DNA of 64,000 nt from contig JAHUZV010000019.1 in assembly GCA_019264575.1 (NCBI GenBank), positions 124,001-188,000 on the forward strand, written 5' to 3'. Made by a program: the position numbers and the translations under genes. Position 1 is the first letter of the stretch. Each line of letters starts with the position of its first letter. Shown piece by piece: positions 1 through 8,750 of the stretch. The notes under the pieces were generated by a model. That model saw nothing but the letters and a program-made list of their open reading frames with translations, did no database searches and had not been told where the DNA came from. The DNA is from Vulcanococcus sp. (GTDB lineage: Bacteria > Cyanobacteriota > Cyanobacteriia > PCC-6307 > Cyanobiaceae).

Positions 1-437
1 ACCACCCGATCACCGGCCACCGCCACCACCCGTTTGATGTAGGCATCGCAGGCCGGTTCCTGCAGGCCCGGCACCAGGTTCACCAGGGGCAGGTTCACCA
101 GCAGGCAGCGCAGCGGACCTGCCTGGTGGTTGGGCTTCAGCACCGGATCGAAATGGTGCGGAGCGTGGAAGACCACGATCTCGCCGCGTTGCGGAGGGCG
201 GCTGCGGTAGGTGAGCTTTTCCACCAGCAGCCGATCCTGCAGCTGCAGCCCCGGCAGCATCGAGCCCGAAGGGATATAGCGGGCCTCCACCACGGTTTGG
301 CGCACACCAAGGGCCACGCCGAGGGTGATCAGCACGCCCCGCCAGAACACCCAGGGGCTTTCCTGCTGCACGGTTGCTGGCTGGTCGGGCTTGGGATCGG
401 GCTGCGGTGCGGTCGCGTCTTGGTCGGGGCTGGACAA
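1..437 (-). CDS. lepB: Signal peptidase I, C-terminal part cut by window edge
   Basis: Membrane-bound serine protease that removes signal peptides from exported proteins. Counting from the proposed TTG start, an N-terminal Asp/Pro/Gln-rich segment is followed by one hydrophobic helix (WVFWRGVLITLGVALG) and the motif IPSGSM, whose Ser (about residue 59) is the family's nucleophile. The motif AYIKRVVAVAGD follows, with the general-base Lys at about 135. The C-terminus lies beyond the left edge. The start is uncertain: no ATG is in frame upstream of the helix, so I took TTG at 437; GTG at 371 is the alternative. It is transcribed divergently from the next gene. The family call is firm; the start is not. 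Confidence 0.9.
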   Translation of the reverse strand, partial: MSSPDQDATAPQPDPKPDQPATVQQESPWVFWRGVLITLGVALGVRQTVVEARYIPSGSMLPGLQLQDRLLVEKLTYRSRPPQRGEIVVFHAPHHFDPVLKPNHQAGPLRCLLVNLPLVNLVPGLQEPACDAYIKRVVAVAGDRV

Positions 438-499
438 GGGCTGGAACTGCCGGCAGCAGGTGCAAGTGAGGCAGATTAGGGCCGTTGCCTCAGCATCAG

Positions 500-1981
500 A
501 TGGTTCGTCCGCGTTGGTTGTCGGCCCAGAGGGTCACGGCCTCGCGGCTCTGGTGCCACTGGGATCGGGCTGTGGCCCTGTGGGCTGGGGTGAACCTGCT
601 GCTGGTGCTGTTCGACATCACCTACATCCCCCTGCGCACCTTCTGGCTGCAGCGCAACCTCACGCCGCTGCCCCAGGTGCCCCTGGTGGTGCCCCTCAGC
701 CTGCTGCCCGATCTCACCCCCCTCTACGACCCGGTGAAGGGGATCGAGCCGCATCGGGAAACCCAGGCCTACCTGAAGGCCTTTGAGCGGCTGGATCAGT
801 CCCTGCTCGAGGGCTCAACGCTCGCCCAGAGCGCAGCGCAGCGGCGCCGCCTGGTGGCTCTCACCGAGGCAATGATCAATGAGAACCCGTTTGCAGCCTC
901 CGGCAACAGCGGCACCCTCGAGAAGATCAAGAACCGCCTGCGGCAGCGGGCCGGCAACGATTCCGCCAAGCAGTCGGCCGCCCAGCTGCTGGGCGATCCC
1001 TGGCTCAAGCAGAGCAGTTGGCAGCAGGAGCGGCGCTTCTGGCAGCAGCAGGTGTTGCCATTGGTGGCCACCAGCTATTGGCGCTCCATCGACGAGAACG
1101 GCCGGCCCACCGATCACTTCTGGCGGATCGACCTGCTGCTCTTTCAGAGCGTGTTCGCCCTCGACATCCTGCTGCGCATGGTGCGCATGCGCCGGCGTTT
1201 CCCGGGGCTGAGCTGGCGCGATGCGCTGCTGCGTCGCTGGATTGATCTGCCGTTGCTGCTGCCCTTCTGGCGCTGGATGCGGGTTGTTCCCGTGGTGGAG
1301 CGCCTCAGCCAGGCTCGGTTGATCAATGTGGAGCCGCTGCGAGCTGCGGTGAGCCGGGCTGTGGTGTCGTTGCTGGCGCTCGAGCTGTTCGAGGTTCTGG
1401 CGCTGCAGCTGGTGGATGGCACCCAGTCGTTGATTCGCTCCTCCCAGTGGCCGCGCTGGATCCGCAGCCTGCGCAGCCACCAGAGCGTCAGCGGGGCCGA
1501 TGAGCAGCAGCTGCTGGATCTCGTGCGCCTCTGGGGGCCGATGGTGCTGGGTCAGGTCACTCCCCGGCTTGCGCCAGAGCTGCAATCGCTGCTGGGCCAT
1601 GCCCTGCAGCAGCAGTTGCGGGAGGTGCCCGGCGGCGTGATGGTGCCAGCCGGCGTGAGCCGGCAGCTGGCTGGTGGGGTGGTCGACAGCCTGCTGGATC
1701 TCTCGCGGGGCACGGCCCAGCGCCTAGCCCGCAACGACGATCGCCAGAGCGAGCTGCTGCAACAGGCCATCGATCGCTTCTGGGAGGAGCTGGCGGCGGC
1801 TCTGGAGCAGGCCGGCACGCTCGAGCGCAGCCAGGAGTTGCTCTGCGCGCTATTGCAGCAGCTCAAGCTCAACTACCTGGCCCAGATGAACCGGGCGGGC
1901 ATTGATGCGCTGATGGATGAGCTCGATGAACTCACCACACCGCTCAGCCCTGGAGAGCCGCCTGCCACTCCTCCAGCTTGA
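500..1981 (+). CDS. Conserved-looking membrane protein of unknown function, with an S4-like basic segment
   Basis: I do not recognise a named family. The protein has about 493 residues. One hydrophobic helix near the N-terminus (VALWAGVNLLLVLFDITYIPL) is followed by a long polar region. A second hydrophobic block around residues 215-310 (LLLFQSVFALDILLRMVRMRRR, then DLPLLLPFWRWMRVVPVVERL) has arginines spaced through a hydrophobic stretch, loosely like the S3-S4 region of voltage-sensor domains. The C-terminal 150 residues are Leu/Gln-rich and probably helical. ATG 500 is chosen; a TTG at 485 would add five residues. The end overlaps the convergent ArsC-like gene by 38 bp. Any channel function is inference from composition only. 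Confidence 0.8.
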   Translation: MVRPRWLSAQRVTASRLWCHWDRAVALWAGVNLLLVLFDITYIPLRTFWLQRNLTPLPQVPLVVPLSLLPDLTPLYDPVKGIEPHRETQAYLKAFERLDQSLLEGSTLAQSAAQRRRLVALTEAMINENPFAASGNSGTLEKIKNRLRQRAGNDSAKQSAAQLLGDPWLKQSSWQQERRFWQQQVLPLVATSYWRSIDENGRPTDHFWRIDLLLFQSVFALDILLRMVRMRRRFPGLSWRDALLRRWIDLPLLLPFWRWMRVVPVVERLSQARLINVEPLRAAVSRAVVSLLALELFEVLALQLVDGTQSLIRSSQWPRWIRSLRSHQSVSGADEQQLLDLVRLWGPMVLGQVTPRLAPELQSLLGHALQQQLREVPGGVMVPAGVSRQLAGGVVDSLLDLSRGTAQRLARNDDRQSELLQQAIDRFWEELAAALEQAGTLERSQELLCALLQQLKLNYLAQMNRAGIDALMDELDELTTPLSPGEPPATPPA

Positions 1982-2318
1982 AACCCACCAGCGTTGCCCC
2001 CTCAGGGGTGATCGCAAAGGGCCGTTTGATCAACTTGCCATCAGCAGCGAGGGCCGCCAGGGCGGTTGCATCGTCCATAGCCGCCACGGCGGCGCTTCCC
2101 AGGGCCCGGTAGCTCTGGCCGCTGGTGTTGAACAGGCGCTTGCGGCCGAGGCTCTCAAAGGCCGCGCGCAGTTCGGCGCCGCTGGGTGGCTGCTCCGTGA
2201 TGTCGAGCAGCTCGAGGTTGCCGGCATCCACAGAAAAGCCCTGCTGGGCGAGCCATTGCAGGGCTTTGCGGCAGGTGCCGCACTTGGCGTAGCTGTAGAT
2301 CCGGAGCCGTTGGCTCAC
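1944..2318 (-). CDS. ArsC/Spx-like thioredoxin-fold protein
   Basis: A 124-residue member of the arsenate reductase ArsC / Spx / YffB family. The N-terminus IYSYAKCGTCRKAL carries a CxxC pair (Cys13, Cys16) at the end of the first beta strand, as in Spx-type proteins. The later KLIKRPFAI element matches the family's K-RP signature. Members act as small thiol redox proteins, arsenate reductases or RNA-polymerase-binding regulators; the sequence alone does not decide which. Its start codon overlaps the stop of the upstream ferredoxin by 4 bp, so the two are probably co-translated and the ferredoxin may be a redox partner. It is convergent with, and overlaps, the preceding membrane-protein gene. 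Confidence 0.85.
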   Translation of the reverse strand: MSQRLRIYSYAKCGTCRKALQWLAQQGFSVDAGNLELLDITEQPPSGAELRAAFESLGRKRLFNTSGQSYRALGSAAVAAMDDATALAALAADGKLIKRPFAITPEGATLVGFKLEEWQAALQG

Positions 2319-2674
2319 TTGCCAAACAGGCTCTTGAGGGCGCCCACCAGGCTGTTGGAGCCGGAACCAGCACCAGCTTGGGGACGGGTGCGCACGGTGA
2401 CATCGCCGTTGACGCTGGTGCGGCAGCTCAGGCGGTAGTTGGCGGGACGATCAGCCAGGTACACCTGCTCCACATCGCTGCGGGGGGAGAGGTTCTGCAT
2501 GCCTTCCACCACTTCCACAACGCAGGTGCCGCACTGGCCCACACCACCGCAGTTGTTCAGGTTGTTCAGACCCTTGTAGGGGTTGATGCCGGCATCGATG
2601 GCGGCCTTGCGCAGGTTGGCCCCCTCGATGCAACCGACCTGCTGGCCTTCCTGTTCGAAACGGATGGTGGGCAC
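2315..2674 (-). CDS. [2Fe-2S] ferredoxin
   Basis: About 119 residues with four cluster-ligand cysteines: Cys42, Cys48 and Cys51 in NCGGVGQCGTC, and Cys84 in LSCRTS. The C-x5-C-x2-C spacing is that of adrenodoxin-like or Isc-like ferredoxins rather than the C-x4-C-x2-C of the photosynthetic PetF type, so this is probably not the main photosystem I electron acceptor. The C-terminal tail is Gly/Ser-rich and ends in a short amphipathic segment (LVGALKSLFGK). The start is set at GTG 2674, just before PTIRFEQEG; the upstream in-frame extension looks non-coding. It forms a two-gene operon with the ArsC-like gene (4 bp overlap). The electron-transfer partner is unknown. Confidence 0.88.
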   Translation of the reverse strand: MPTIRFEQEGQQVGCIEGANLRKAAIDAGINPYKGLNNLNNCGGVGQCGTCVVEVVEGMQNLSPRSDVEQVYLADRPANYRLSCRTSVNGDVTVRTRPQAGAGSGSNSLVGALKSLFGK

Positions 2675-2804
2675 GGTCGGACGGGGATCTTCGGCGCCGA
2701 CAAACTTACCTGGCCGCAGCCGATTCCTGCAGCCGATGTCGAGGGCTGACACCAAATGCGGTGATGGCCGGGCTCTCTAGCATTGGGTTTCTGGCTGATC
2801 AGCG

Positions 2805-3461
2805 GTGCAGTCCTCCGGTTACGAACGGCTCCAGAGCCAGATGATTCCTGGCTACAGCAGCCTGGCGCGGCTCTCGGTTGCCCTCTTGGCCGCCTCGCCC
2901 GTGGCCTCCGGCTCGGGCGCTGAGGTGCTGGTGGCTGGCTGCGGCACTGGTTCTGAGCTCCTGGAGGCCGTGGCCCAACGGCCCGACTGGAGCCTCACCG
3001 CCCTCGATCCCAGCGCCGAGATGCTCGAAGAAGCGCGCCAGCGCTTGGGCGAGAAGGGGGCGATCCAGTGGCAGCAGTCCACCGTGGAGGCTCTGGTGGA
3101 TGCGCCGGGTATGGCGGGTCGCTTTGCTGGCGCCCTGTCGGTGCTGGTGTTGCAGTCGCTGCCGGATGACGGCAGCAAGCTCGCCTTCCTCACCGCCCTG
3201 GCCCGCTGCCTGCAGCCCGGCGCTCAGTTGGTGCTGGTGGATCTGATGCAAACCAGTCTCCCCTCCTTGGAGGGGCAGCTGGATCAGGCCTGGCGCGGCT
3301 TCCAGCGGGCCAGCGGCCTTGAGGATGCGCTGCAGGAGGGTCTCCATCCGATCGGCCTGGCGCGTCTCACCAGCCTGGTGAATGCGGCTGGTTTTGGCGA
3401 TCCAGCCCGCGTGTTTCAGGCCTTGGGTTTCGAAGGCTTCCTGCTGCAGCGCCTCAGCTGA
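2805..3461 (+). CDS. Class I SAM-dependent methyltransferase
   Basis: A 218-residue protein with a Rossmann-type methyltransferase fold. The glycine-rich SAM motif I is [17 protein letters not shown] (about residues 39-55). The acidic motif II is [14 protein letters not shown], and the later [18 protein letters not shown] resembles the post-motif strand common to UbiE-like and Tam-like enzymes. The substrate is unknown. The start used is GTG 2805; ATG 2841 ([11 protein letters not shown]) is a plausible shorter start that still keeps motif I. The 3' end overlaps the convergent pyrophosphatase gene by 8 bp. Confidence 0.82.
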   Translation: MQSSGYERLQSQMIPGYSSLARLSVALLAASPVASGSGAEVLVAGCGTGSELLEAVAQRPDWSLTALDPSAEMLEEARQRLGEKGAIQWQQSTVEALVDAPGMAGRFAGALSVLVLQSLPDDGSKLAFLTALARCLQPGAQLVLVDLMQTSLPSLEGQLDQAWRGFQRASGLEDALQEGLHPIGLARLTSLVNAAGFGDPARVFQALGFEGFLLQRLS

Positions 3462-3969
3462 GCCCAGCGGCGGCGATGCAGCGCTCCAGCAGTGCTGGAA
3501 CCGCATCGGCATCGAGCCAGCCGTTGATCTCGATCACTCGGCCTTCAAGGCTTTTGTAGGTGCGGAAAAATTCCGCCACCTCCTCGAGTTGGTTGGCGGC
3601 GATCTGGCGAATGCTGCGGATGCCCCGCTGGCGCGGATCGGCGTCGGGAACACACAGCAACTTGCCGTCGTGGGCCCCGCAATCCACCATGTCGAGGATG
3701 CCGATTGGCCTGGCTGCAATCAAGCAGCCGGCAAAGGTGGGTTCATCCATGATCACCAGGGCATCGAGAGGAGCGCCGTCCTCCGCGAGGGTGTTGGGGA
3801 TGAAGCCGTAGTCGAACGGGTAGCGCACGGAGGAGTGCAACACCCGGTCCAGCACCATCAGGCCGGCCTCGGCGTTGTACTCGTATTTATTGCGGCTGCC
3901 GGCTGGAATCTCCACCATCAGATTCACCAGCCCTGGCGCCGGTGAGGCCTGCAGGCTGCGCAAGTCCAT
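3454..3969 (-). CDS. ppa: Soluble inorganic pyrophosphatase, paralogue with DGAPLD active-site motif
   Basis: Family I pyrophosphatase, which hydrolyses PPi to phosphate. Numbered from ATG 3969 (171 residues), it keeps the expected residues: the Glu of VEIPAG (20), Lys28 and Glu30 of NKYEY, Arg42, the metal ligands Asp96 and Asp101, Lys103, and Tyr-Lys in RTYKSLEG. The signature loop reads DGAPLD (64-69) instead of DGDPLD, so the middle Asp, implicated in activating the nucleophilic water in E. coli and yeast enzymes, is Ala. A second, canonical paralogue lies at 25509-26096. An upstream in-frame ATG at 4017 would add 16 residues. Activity should be measured rather than assumed. Confidence 0.9.
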   Translation of the reverse strand: MDLRSLQASPAPGLVNLMVEIPAGSRNKYEYNAEAGLMVLDRVLHSSVRYPFDYGFIPNTLAEDGAPLDALVIMDEPTFAGCLIAARPIGILDMVDCGAHDGKLLCVPDADPRQRGIRSIRQIAANQLEEVAEFFRTYKSLEGRVIEINGWLDADAVPALLERCIAAAGLS

Positions 3970-4228
3970 GGGCCGTGGCTGGAGAGGTAGCGGTTGGGGC
4001 CGGTCGGCGATCGCCAATCACGCTCGCCAGGGGCACCACAAGGGTGCATAGGGCAACGACAACGCCAAACAGTGGAGCTGCCGTGTGGAACAGGCTCCCC
4101 GAACTGTAGAGGGGACTAAAAGGCTCTTCGCCCGAATCAGAGCTCTGACTTGCAGGCTCTGCTGCAGCTTCGCTGGAAGCCAGGAGCGCCGGTTGATTCG
4201 AGGGTCGAGGAGGGGGTTCTGAATCCAT
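3887..4228 (-). CDS. Possible small single-pass membrane protein overlapping ppa
   Basis: About 113 residues. It has a Pro/Ser/Glu-rich N-terminus, the segment [17 protein letters not shown], then one clear hydrophobic helix ([19 protein letters not shown]) and a basic stop-transfer (DRR). The rest of the frame ([19 protein letters not shown] and beyond) runs about 80 bp into the pyrophosphatase coding region in another frame and looks like uninformative translation of that gene. I recognise no family. The coherent signal-anchor-like layout supports a real gene, while the long same-strand overlap with ppa argues for caution. A shorter protein ending near the helix is not possible without a frameshift, because the first stop is at 3887. 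Confidence 0.5.
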   Translation of the reverse strand: MDSEPPPRPSNQPALLASSEAAAEPASQSSDSGEEPFSPLYSSGSLFHTAAPLFGVVVALCTLVVPLASVIGDRRPAPTATSPATAHGLAQPAGLTGARAGESDGGDSSRQPQ

Positions 4229-4345
4229 GCAGGCTGTTGGCGGCACTGCATCGACAAGGTGCGATGCAGCGGCCGGCCAACGGATTGGCGACTAATTCAT
4301 CTCAGCTTGGCATTTCCAGGCCGCCTGGCAAGTGGTGAAAACCGC

Positions 4346-4828
4346 TCAGGCGGCGGGCCGGGCTTGATCGTGCTGATCCCTCCGGCTCTCCAGGGAGGTG
4401 GGGCGGCCTTCGGCCTCACCCAACAAGCTGCGGATCGCCCGCAGCTCCTCCAGGATCGAGCCCAGCAGCTGTTGCGTGGCCGTTGAGGGGGAGTTGAGTA
4501 CCTCAACGGTGACTTCTTTGATCCGCAGCACATCGCGGGCAAAGCGCGCGACCTCGTTGGGGTGGAACAGCAGCGGGTCTTTTTGATCGCTGCGGTATTC
4601 CGGGTTGAGTTTGCGGGGATTAAAGGGAGGGTTGAGATTGCGCGGATCGGTGTTGGTGTAGCGGTACACCGAGGCGCGGGATCGGTTCAGGCAGCGCTGA
4701 ACTTCGTCGATGCCGATCAGGTTGTCGCTGTTGTCGCTAGCCGGCGCTTCGGCGTGGGCGCTGGTGAACTGTCCGCCGGTGAACTGCGTGCCTCCGCCCA
4801 TTGCCGTTGCGACCGAATGGGCTTGCAT
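4346..4828 (-). CDS. Cyanobacterial-type hypothetical protein with a possible HTH segment
   Basis: 160 residues, no named family recognised. The central part, NLIGIDEVQRCLNRSRASVY followed by RYTNTDPRNLNPP, resembles a helix-turn-helix of the kind that selects a rule by a short helix (IDEVQRCLNRSRASVYRY), as in excisionase-like or transposon-resolvase-like DNA-binding modules. The C-terminal part (QLLGSILEELRAIRSLLGEAEG) is a likely coiled-coil dimerisation helix. The first 40 residues are low-complexity. ATG 4828 is used; ATG 4801 (MGGGTQFTGG) is an alternative. It is divergent from proS across 163 bp, so a regulatory link is possible but unproven. Confidence 0.7.
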   Translation of the reverse strand: MQAHSVATAMGGGTQFTGGQFTSAHAEAPASDNSDNLIGIDEVQRCLNRSRASVYRYTNTDPRNLNPPFNPRKLNPEYRSDQKDPLLFHPNEVARFARDVLRIKEVTVEVLNSPSTATQQLLGSILEELRAIRSLLGEAEGRPTSLESRRDQHDQARPAA

Positions 4829-4991
4829 GAGACCTGGATGCGACAGATTGGACGTGCAGCGGAAGTTAGCAGAGTTTTCGCTGCCGAACTGGAAATCTTT
4901 CTGCTTTCAAGCCGGCGGTGTGGCGCTTCTGCAGCCGGTTGGTGCCTGAGCTCGGTGGTAGCTTCCGGCCTCCTTCTTCGCTGAGCATCCC

Positions 4992-6821
4992 ATGCGCGTC
5001 TCCCGCCTGATGCTGGTGACGCTTCGGGATGATCCCGCCGAAGCCGAGATCCCCTCCCACAAGCTGCTGCTGCGCGCGGGTTACATCCGCCGGGTGGGCA
5101 GTGGCATCTATGCCTATCTCCCGTTGCTCTGGCGGGTGCTGCAGAAGATCTCCGCGATCGTGCGCGAAGAGCTAAACGCCACCGGAGCGCTTGAAACGCT
5201 GTTGCCCCAGCTGCAGCCCGCCGAGCTCTGGCAGCGCAGTGGCCGCTGGGCGGGCTACACCGCCGGCGAGGGGATCATGTTCCACCTCGAAGACCGTCAA
5301 GGCCGTGAGCTTGGCCTCGGCCCCACCCATGAAGAGGTGATCACCGCTCTGGCGGGGGATCTACTGCGCTCCTACCGGCAGCTGCCGGTGAACCTGTATC
5401 AGATCCAAACCAAATTCCGCGATGAGATCCGGCCGCGCTTCGGCCTGATGCGGGGGCGTGAATTCATCATGAAAGACGCCTATTCCTTCCACGCCGATGA
5501 GGCCTGCCTGAAGCAGACCTACGCAGCGATGGACCAGGCCTACCGGCGCATCTTCAGCCGCTGCGGCTTGCGGGCCGTGGCGGTGGAGGCCGATAGCGGC
5601 GCCATTGGCGGCTCCGCCAGCCAGGAGTTCATGGTGACGGCCGAGGCCGGCGAAGACCTGATCCTTGCCAGCGGCGATGGCCGCTATGCCGCCAACCAGG
5701 AGCGTGCGGTTTCCCTGCCAGCTGACGCAGCTCCCCTGCCCGGTGGGGCCCGGGCCGGCGGCCATGGCGACGACCTGGCCACCCCTGCTCAGAGCGCCAT
5801 CGAGGTGCTCTGCAGTGCCCACGGCTTTGATCCCAGCCAGACCGTGAAGGTGTTGCTGCTGTTGGCCCGCTTCGAAGACGGTTGCCAGCAGCCGCTGCTG
5901 GTGAGCCTGCGCGGCGATCAGCAGCTCAATGAGGTGAAACTGGCCAACGCCGTGAGTGCTCGCTGCAGCGCCGAGCACGGCACGCTGCTGGACATCAGCC
6001 CGCTCACGGCGGAAGCAGCAGCCAAGGAGGGGCTCGCACCGATTCCCTTCGGCTTTATGGGCCCGCATCTGGAGGATGCGGTGCTGGTGGGTGCCCGCAG
6101 CTGGCAACCCCGTTTCCTGCGCCTGGCGGATGCCACGGCCACGGCGCTGGAGAGCTTTGTGTGTGGGGCCAACAGCCTCGATACCCACCGTGTGGGTGCG
6201 AGCTGGGGTGCCCTCTGTCCGGCGCCTGAGAGCCTGGATCTGCGGGCAGCACAGCCGGGTGATCGCTGCTGGCACGATCCCGAGCAGCAGCTGCAGGCCA
6301 GCCGGGGCATCGAGGTGGGCCACATCTTCCAGCTGGGCCGCAAGTATTCCGCGGCCCTCGAGGCCACCTTCACCAACGAAGCCGGTCAGGAGGAGCCTCT
6401 CTGGATGGGTTGCTACGGCATTGGCGTTTCGCGCCTCGCCCAGGCCGCTGTGGAGCAGCACCACGATGCCAACGGCATCTGCTGGCCCACAGCCATCGCT
6501 CCTTATGAGGTGATTGTGGTGATCGCCAACGTGGCTGATGCCCCGCAGCTGGAGCTCGGCGAACAGCTGTATGGCGCCTTCCAGGCTGCTGGCATCGATG
6601 TGCTGCTGGATGACCGCGGCGAGCGAGCCGGCGTGAAGTTCAAGGACGCCGATCTGCTGGGCATTCCCTGGCGGGTGGTGGTGGGCCGAGGCGCTGCTGA
6701 TGGACAAGTGGAGCTGGTGCAGCGCGCCAGCGGCGAGCGCAGCGATGTTCCGGCCGCGGAGGTTCTCTCCCAGCTGCAGGCACATCTGGAGCGTGAACGA
6801 GCCGGGCTGCTCTCGGCCTGA
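4992..6821 (+). CDS. proS: Prolyl-tRNA synthetase (bacterial type)
   Basis: Charges tRNA-Pro with proline in the cytosol. The 609-residue length fits the bacterial ProRS type with an internal editing insertion. Class II core elements are visible: LGLGPTHEEVIT, then IRPRFGLMRGREFIMKDAYSFH, and motif 3 (WMGCYGIGVSRLAQA). Between them, about residues 220-400, lies the INS editing domain (including KTVKVLLLLARF). The anticodon-binding domain occupies the C-terminal third (VIVVIANV to the end). The ATG at 4992 follows a short leader and begins MRVSRLMLVTLRDDPAEAE, typical of the family. It is followed 35 bp later by psb27. Confidence 0.97.
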   Translation: MRVSRLMLVTLRDDPAEAEIPSHKLLLRAGYIRRVGSGIYAYLPLLWRVLQKISAIVREELNATGALETLLPQLQPAELWQRSGRWAGYTAGEGIMFHLEDRQGRELGLGPTHEEVITALAGDLLRSYRQLPVNLYQIQTKFRDEIRPRFGLMRGREFIMKDAYSFHADEACLKQTYAAMDQAYRRIFSRCGLRAVAVEADSGAIGGSASQEFMVTAEAGEDLILASGDGRYAANQERAVSLPADAAPLPGGARAGGHGDDLATPAQSAIEVLCSAHGFDPSQTVKVLLLLARFEDGCQQPLLVSLRGDQQLNEVKLANAVSARCSAEHGTLLDISPLTAEAAAKEGLAPIPFGFMGPHLEDAVLVGARSWQPRFLRLADATATALESFVCGANSLDTHRVGASWGALCPAPESLDLRAAQPGDRCWHDPEQQLQASRGIEVGHIFQLGRKYSAALEATFTNEAGQEEPLWMGCYGIGVSRLAQAAVEQHHDANGICWPTAIAPYEVIVVIANVADAPQLELGEQLYGAFQAAGIDVLLDDRGERAGVKFKDADLLGIPWRVVVGRGAADGQVELVQRASGERSDVPAAEVLSQLQAHLERERAGLLSA

Positions 6822-6856
6822 CGCCATAGGATCCGCCCAACCCTTGCAGGAACTCC

Positions 6857-7264
6857 ATGGCGGCTGGTTGGCGTCAACTCAAAGCAGCCGTGATGGCGGT
6901 GTGCCTGTGCCTCTGCCTGATGCTCACCGCCTGCTCCGGCGGTGGCCCCCTCACCGGCAACTACGTGGAAGACACGGTGGCTGTGGCCGACACCCTGATG
7001 GCCACCATTGCCCTGCCCGCGGATGATCCCGGCCGCAGCGAAGCAGAAACCTCAGCGCGCGCGCTCATCAACGACTACATGGCCCGGTATCGGCCGCAGC
7101 CGAAGGTGAATGGCCTGGCGTCGTTCACCACCATGCAGACCGCGCTGAATTCCCTGGCGGGCCATTACGCCAACTACCCCAACCGTCCGGTGCCCGACGC
7201 TCTCCGTGATCGCGTTTCGAAGGAGCTCAAGAAAGCGGAAACCGGCGTGGTTCGCGGCGCCTGA
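6857..7264 (+). CDS. psb27: Photosystem II assembly lipoprotein Psb27
   Basis: A lumenal lipoprotein that binds CP43 during assembly and repair of photosystem II and keeps the manganese cluster site unoccupied until maturation. The 135-residue protein has a signal peptide ending in the lipobox LTAC (Cys26). The mature domain starts GNYVEDTVAVADTLMATIALP and continues as a helical bundle with the conserved segments INDYMARYRP and FTTMQTALNSLAGHYA. It lies just downstream of proS and ends in a strong intrinsic terminator at 7301-7324, so proS and psb27 may share a transcript. The identification is confident. Confidence 0.95.
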   Translation: MAAGWRQLKAAVMAVCLCLCLMLTACSGGGPLTGNYVEDTVAVADTLMATIALPADDPGRSEAETSARALINDYMARYRPQPKVNGLASFTTMQTALNSLAGHYANYPNRPVPDALRDRVSKELKKAETGVVRGA

Positions 7265-7300
7265 ACCCGGGCCAATTTCGAACGTTGAATGCGTTGTACC

Positions 7301-7324
7301 AGCGGCCTGCGGGCCGCTTTTTTT
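7301..7324 (+). terminator. Rho-independent terminator after psb27
   Basis: A perfect 7-bp stem AGCGGCC/GGCCGCT with a 4-nt loop (TGCG) is followed directly by a run of seven T residues. It begins 36 bp after the psb27 stop codon, in the right orientation to end psb27 transcription before purA. Confidence 0.9.
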
Positions 7325-7401
7325 GTGTCAACACGCTGCATCTGGTGCCGGCACTTTGACGGAGGGCAGCCCGATCTGAGATCCTCTTTGTTTGTGCTTA
7401 G

Positions 7402-8739
<1,338 letters not shown>

Positions 8740-8750
8740 ACCCTTACTTA

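Noticed and set aside
5361..6827. 488-residue open frame antisense to proS
   Set aside because: Complement of an intact ProRS with all class II motifs. No recognisable domain on the minus strand.
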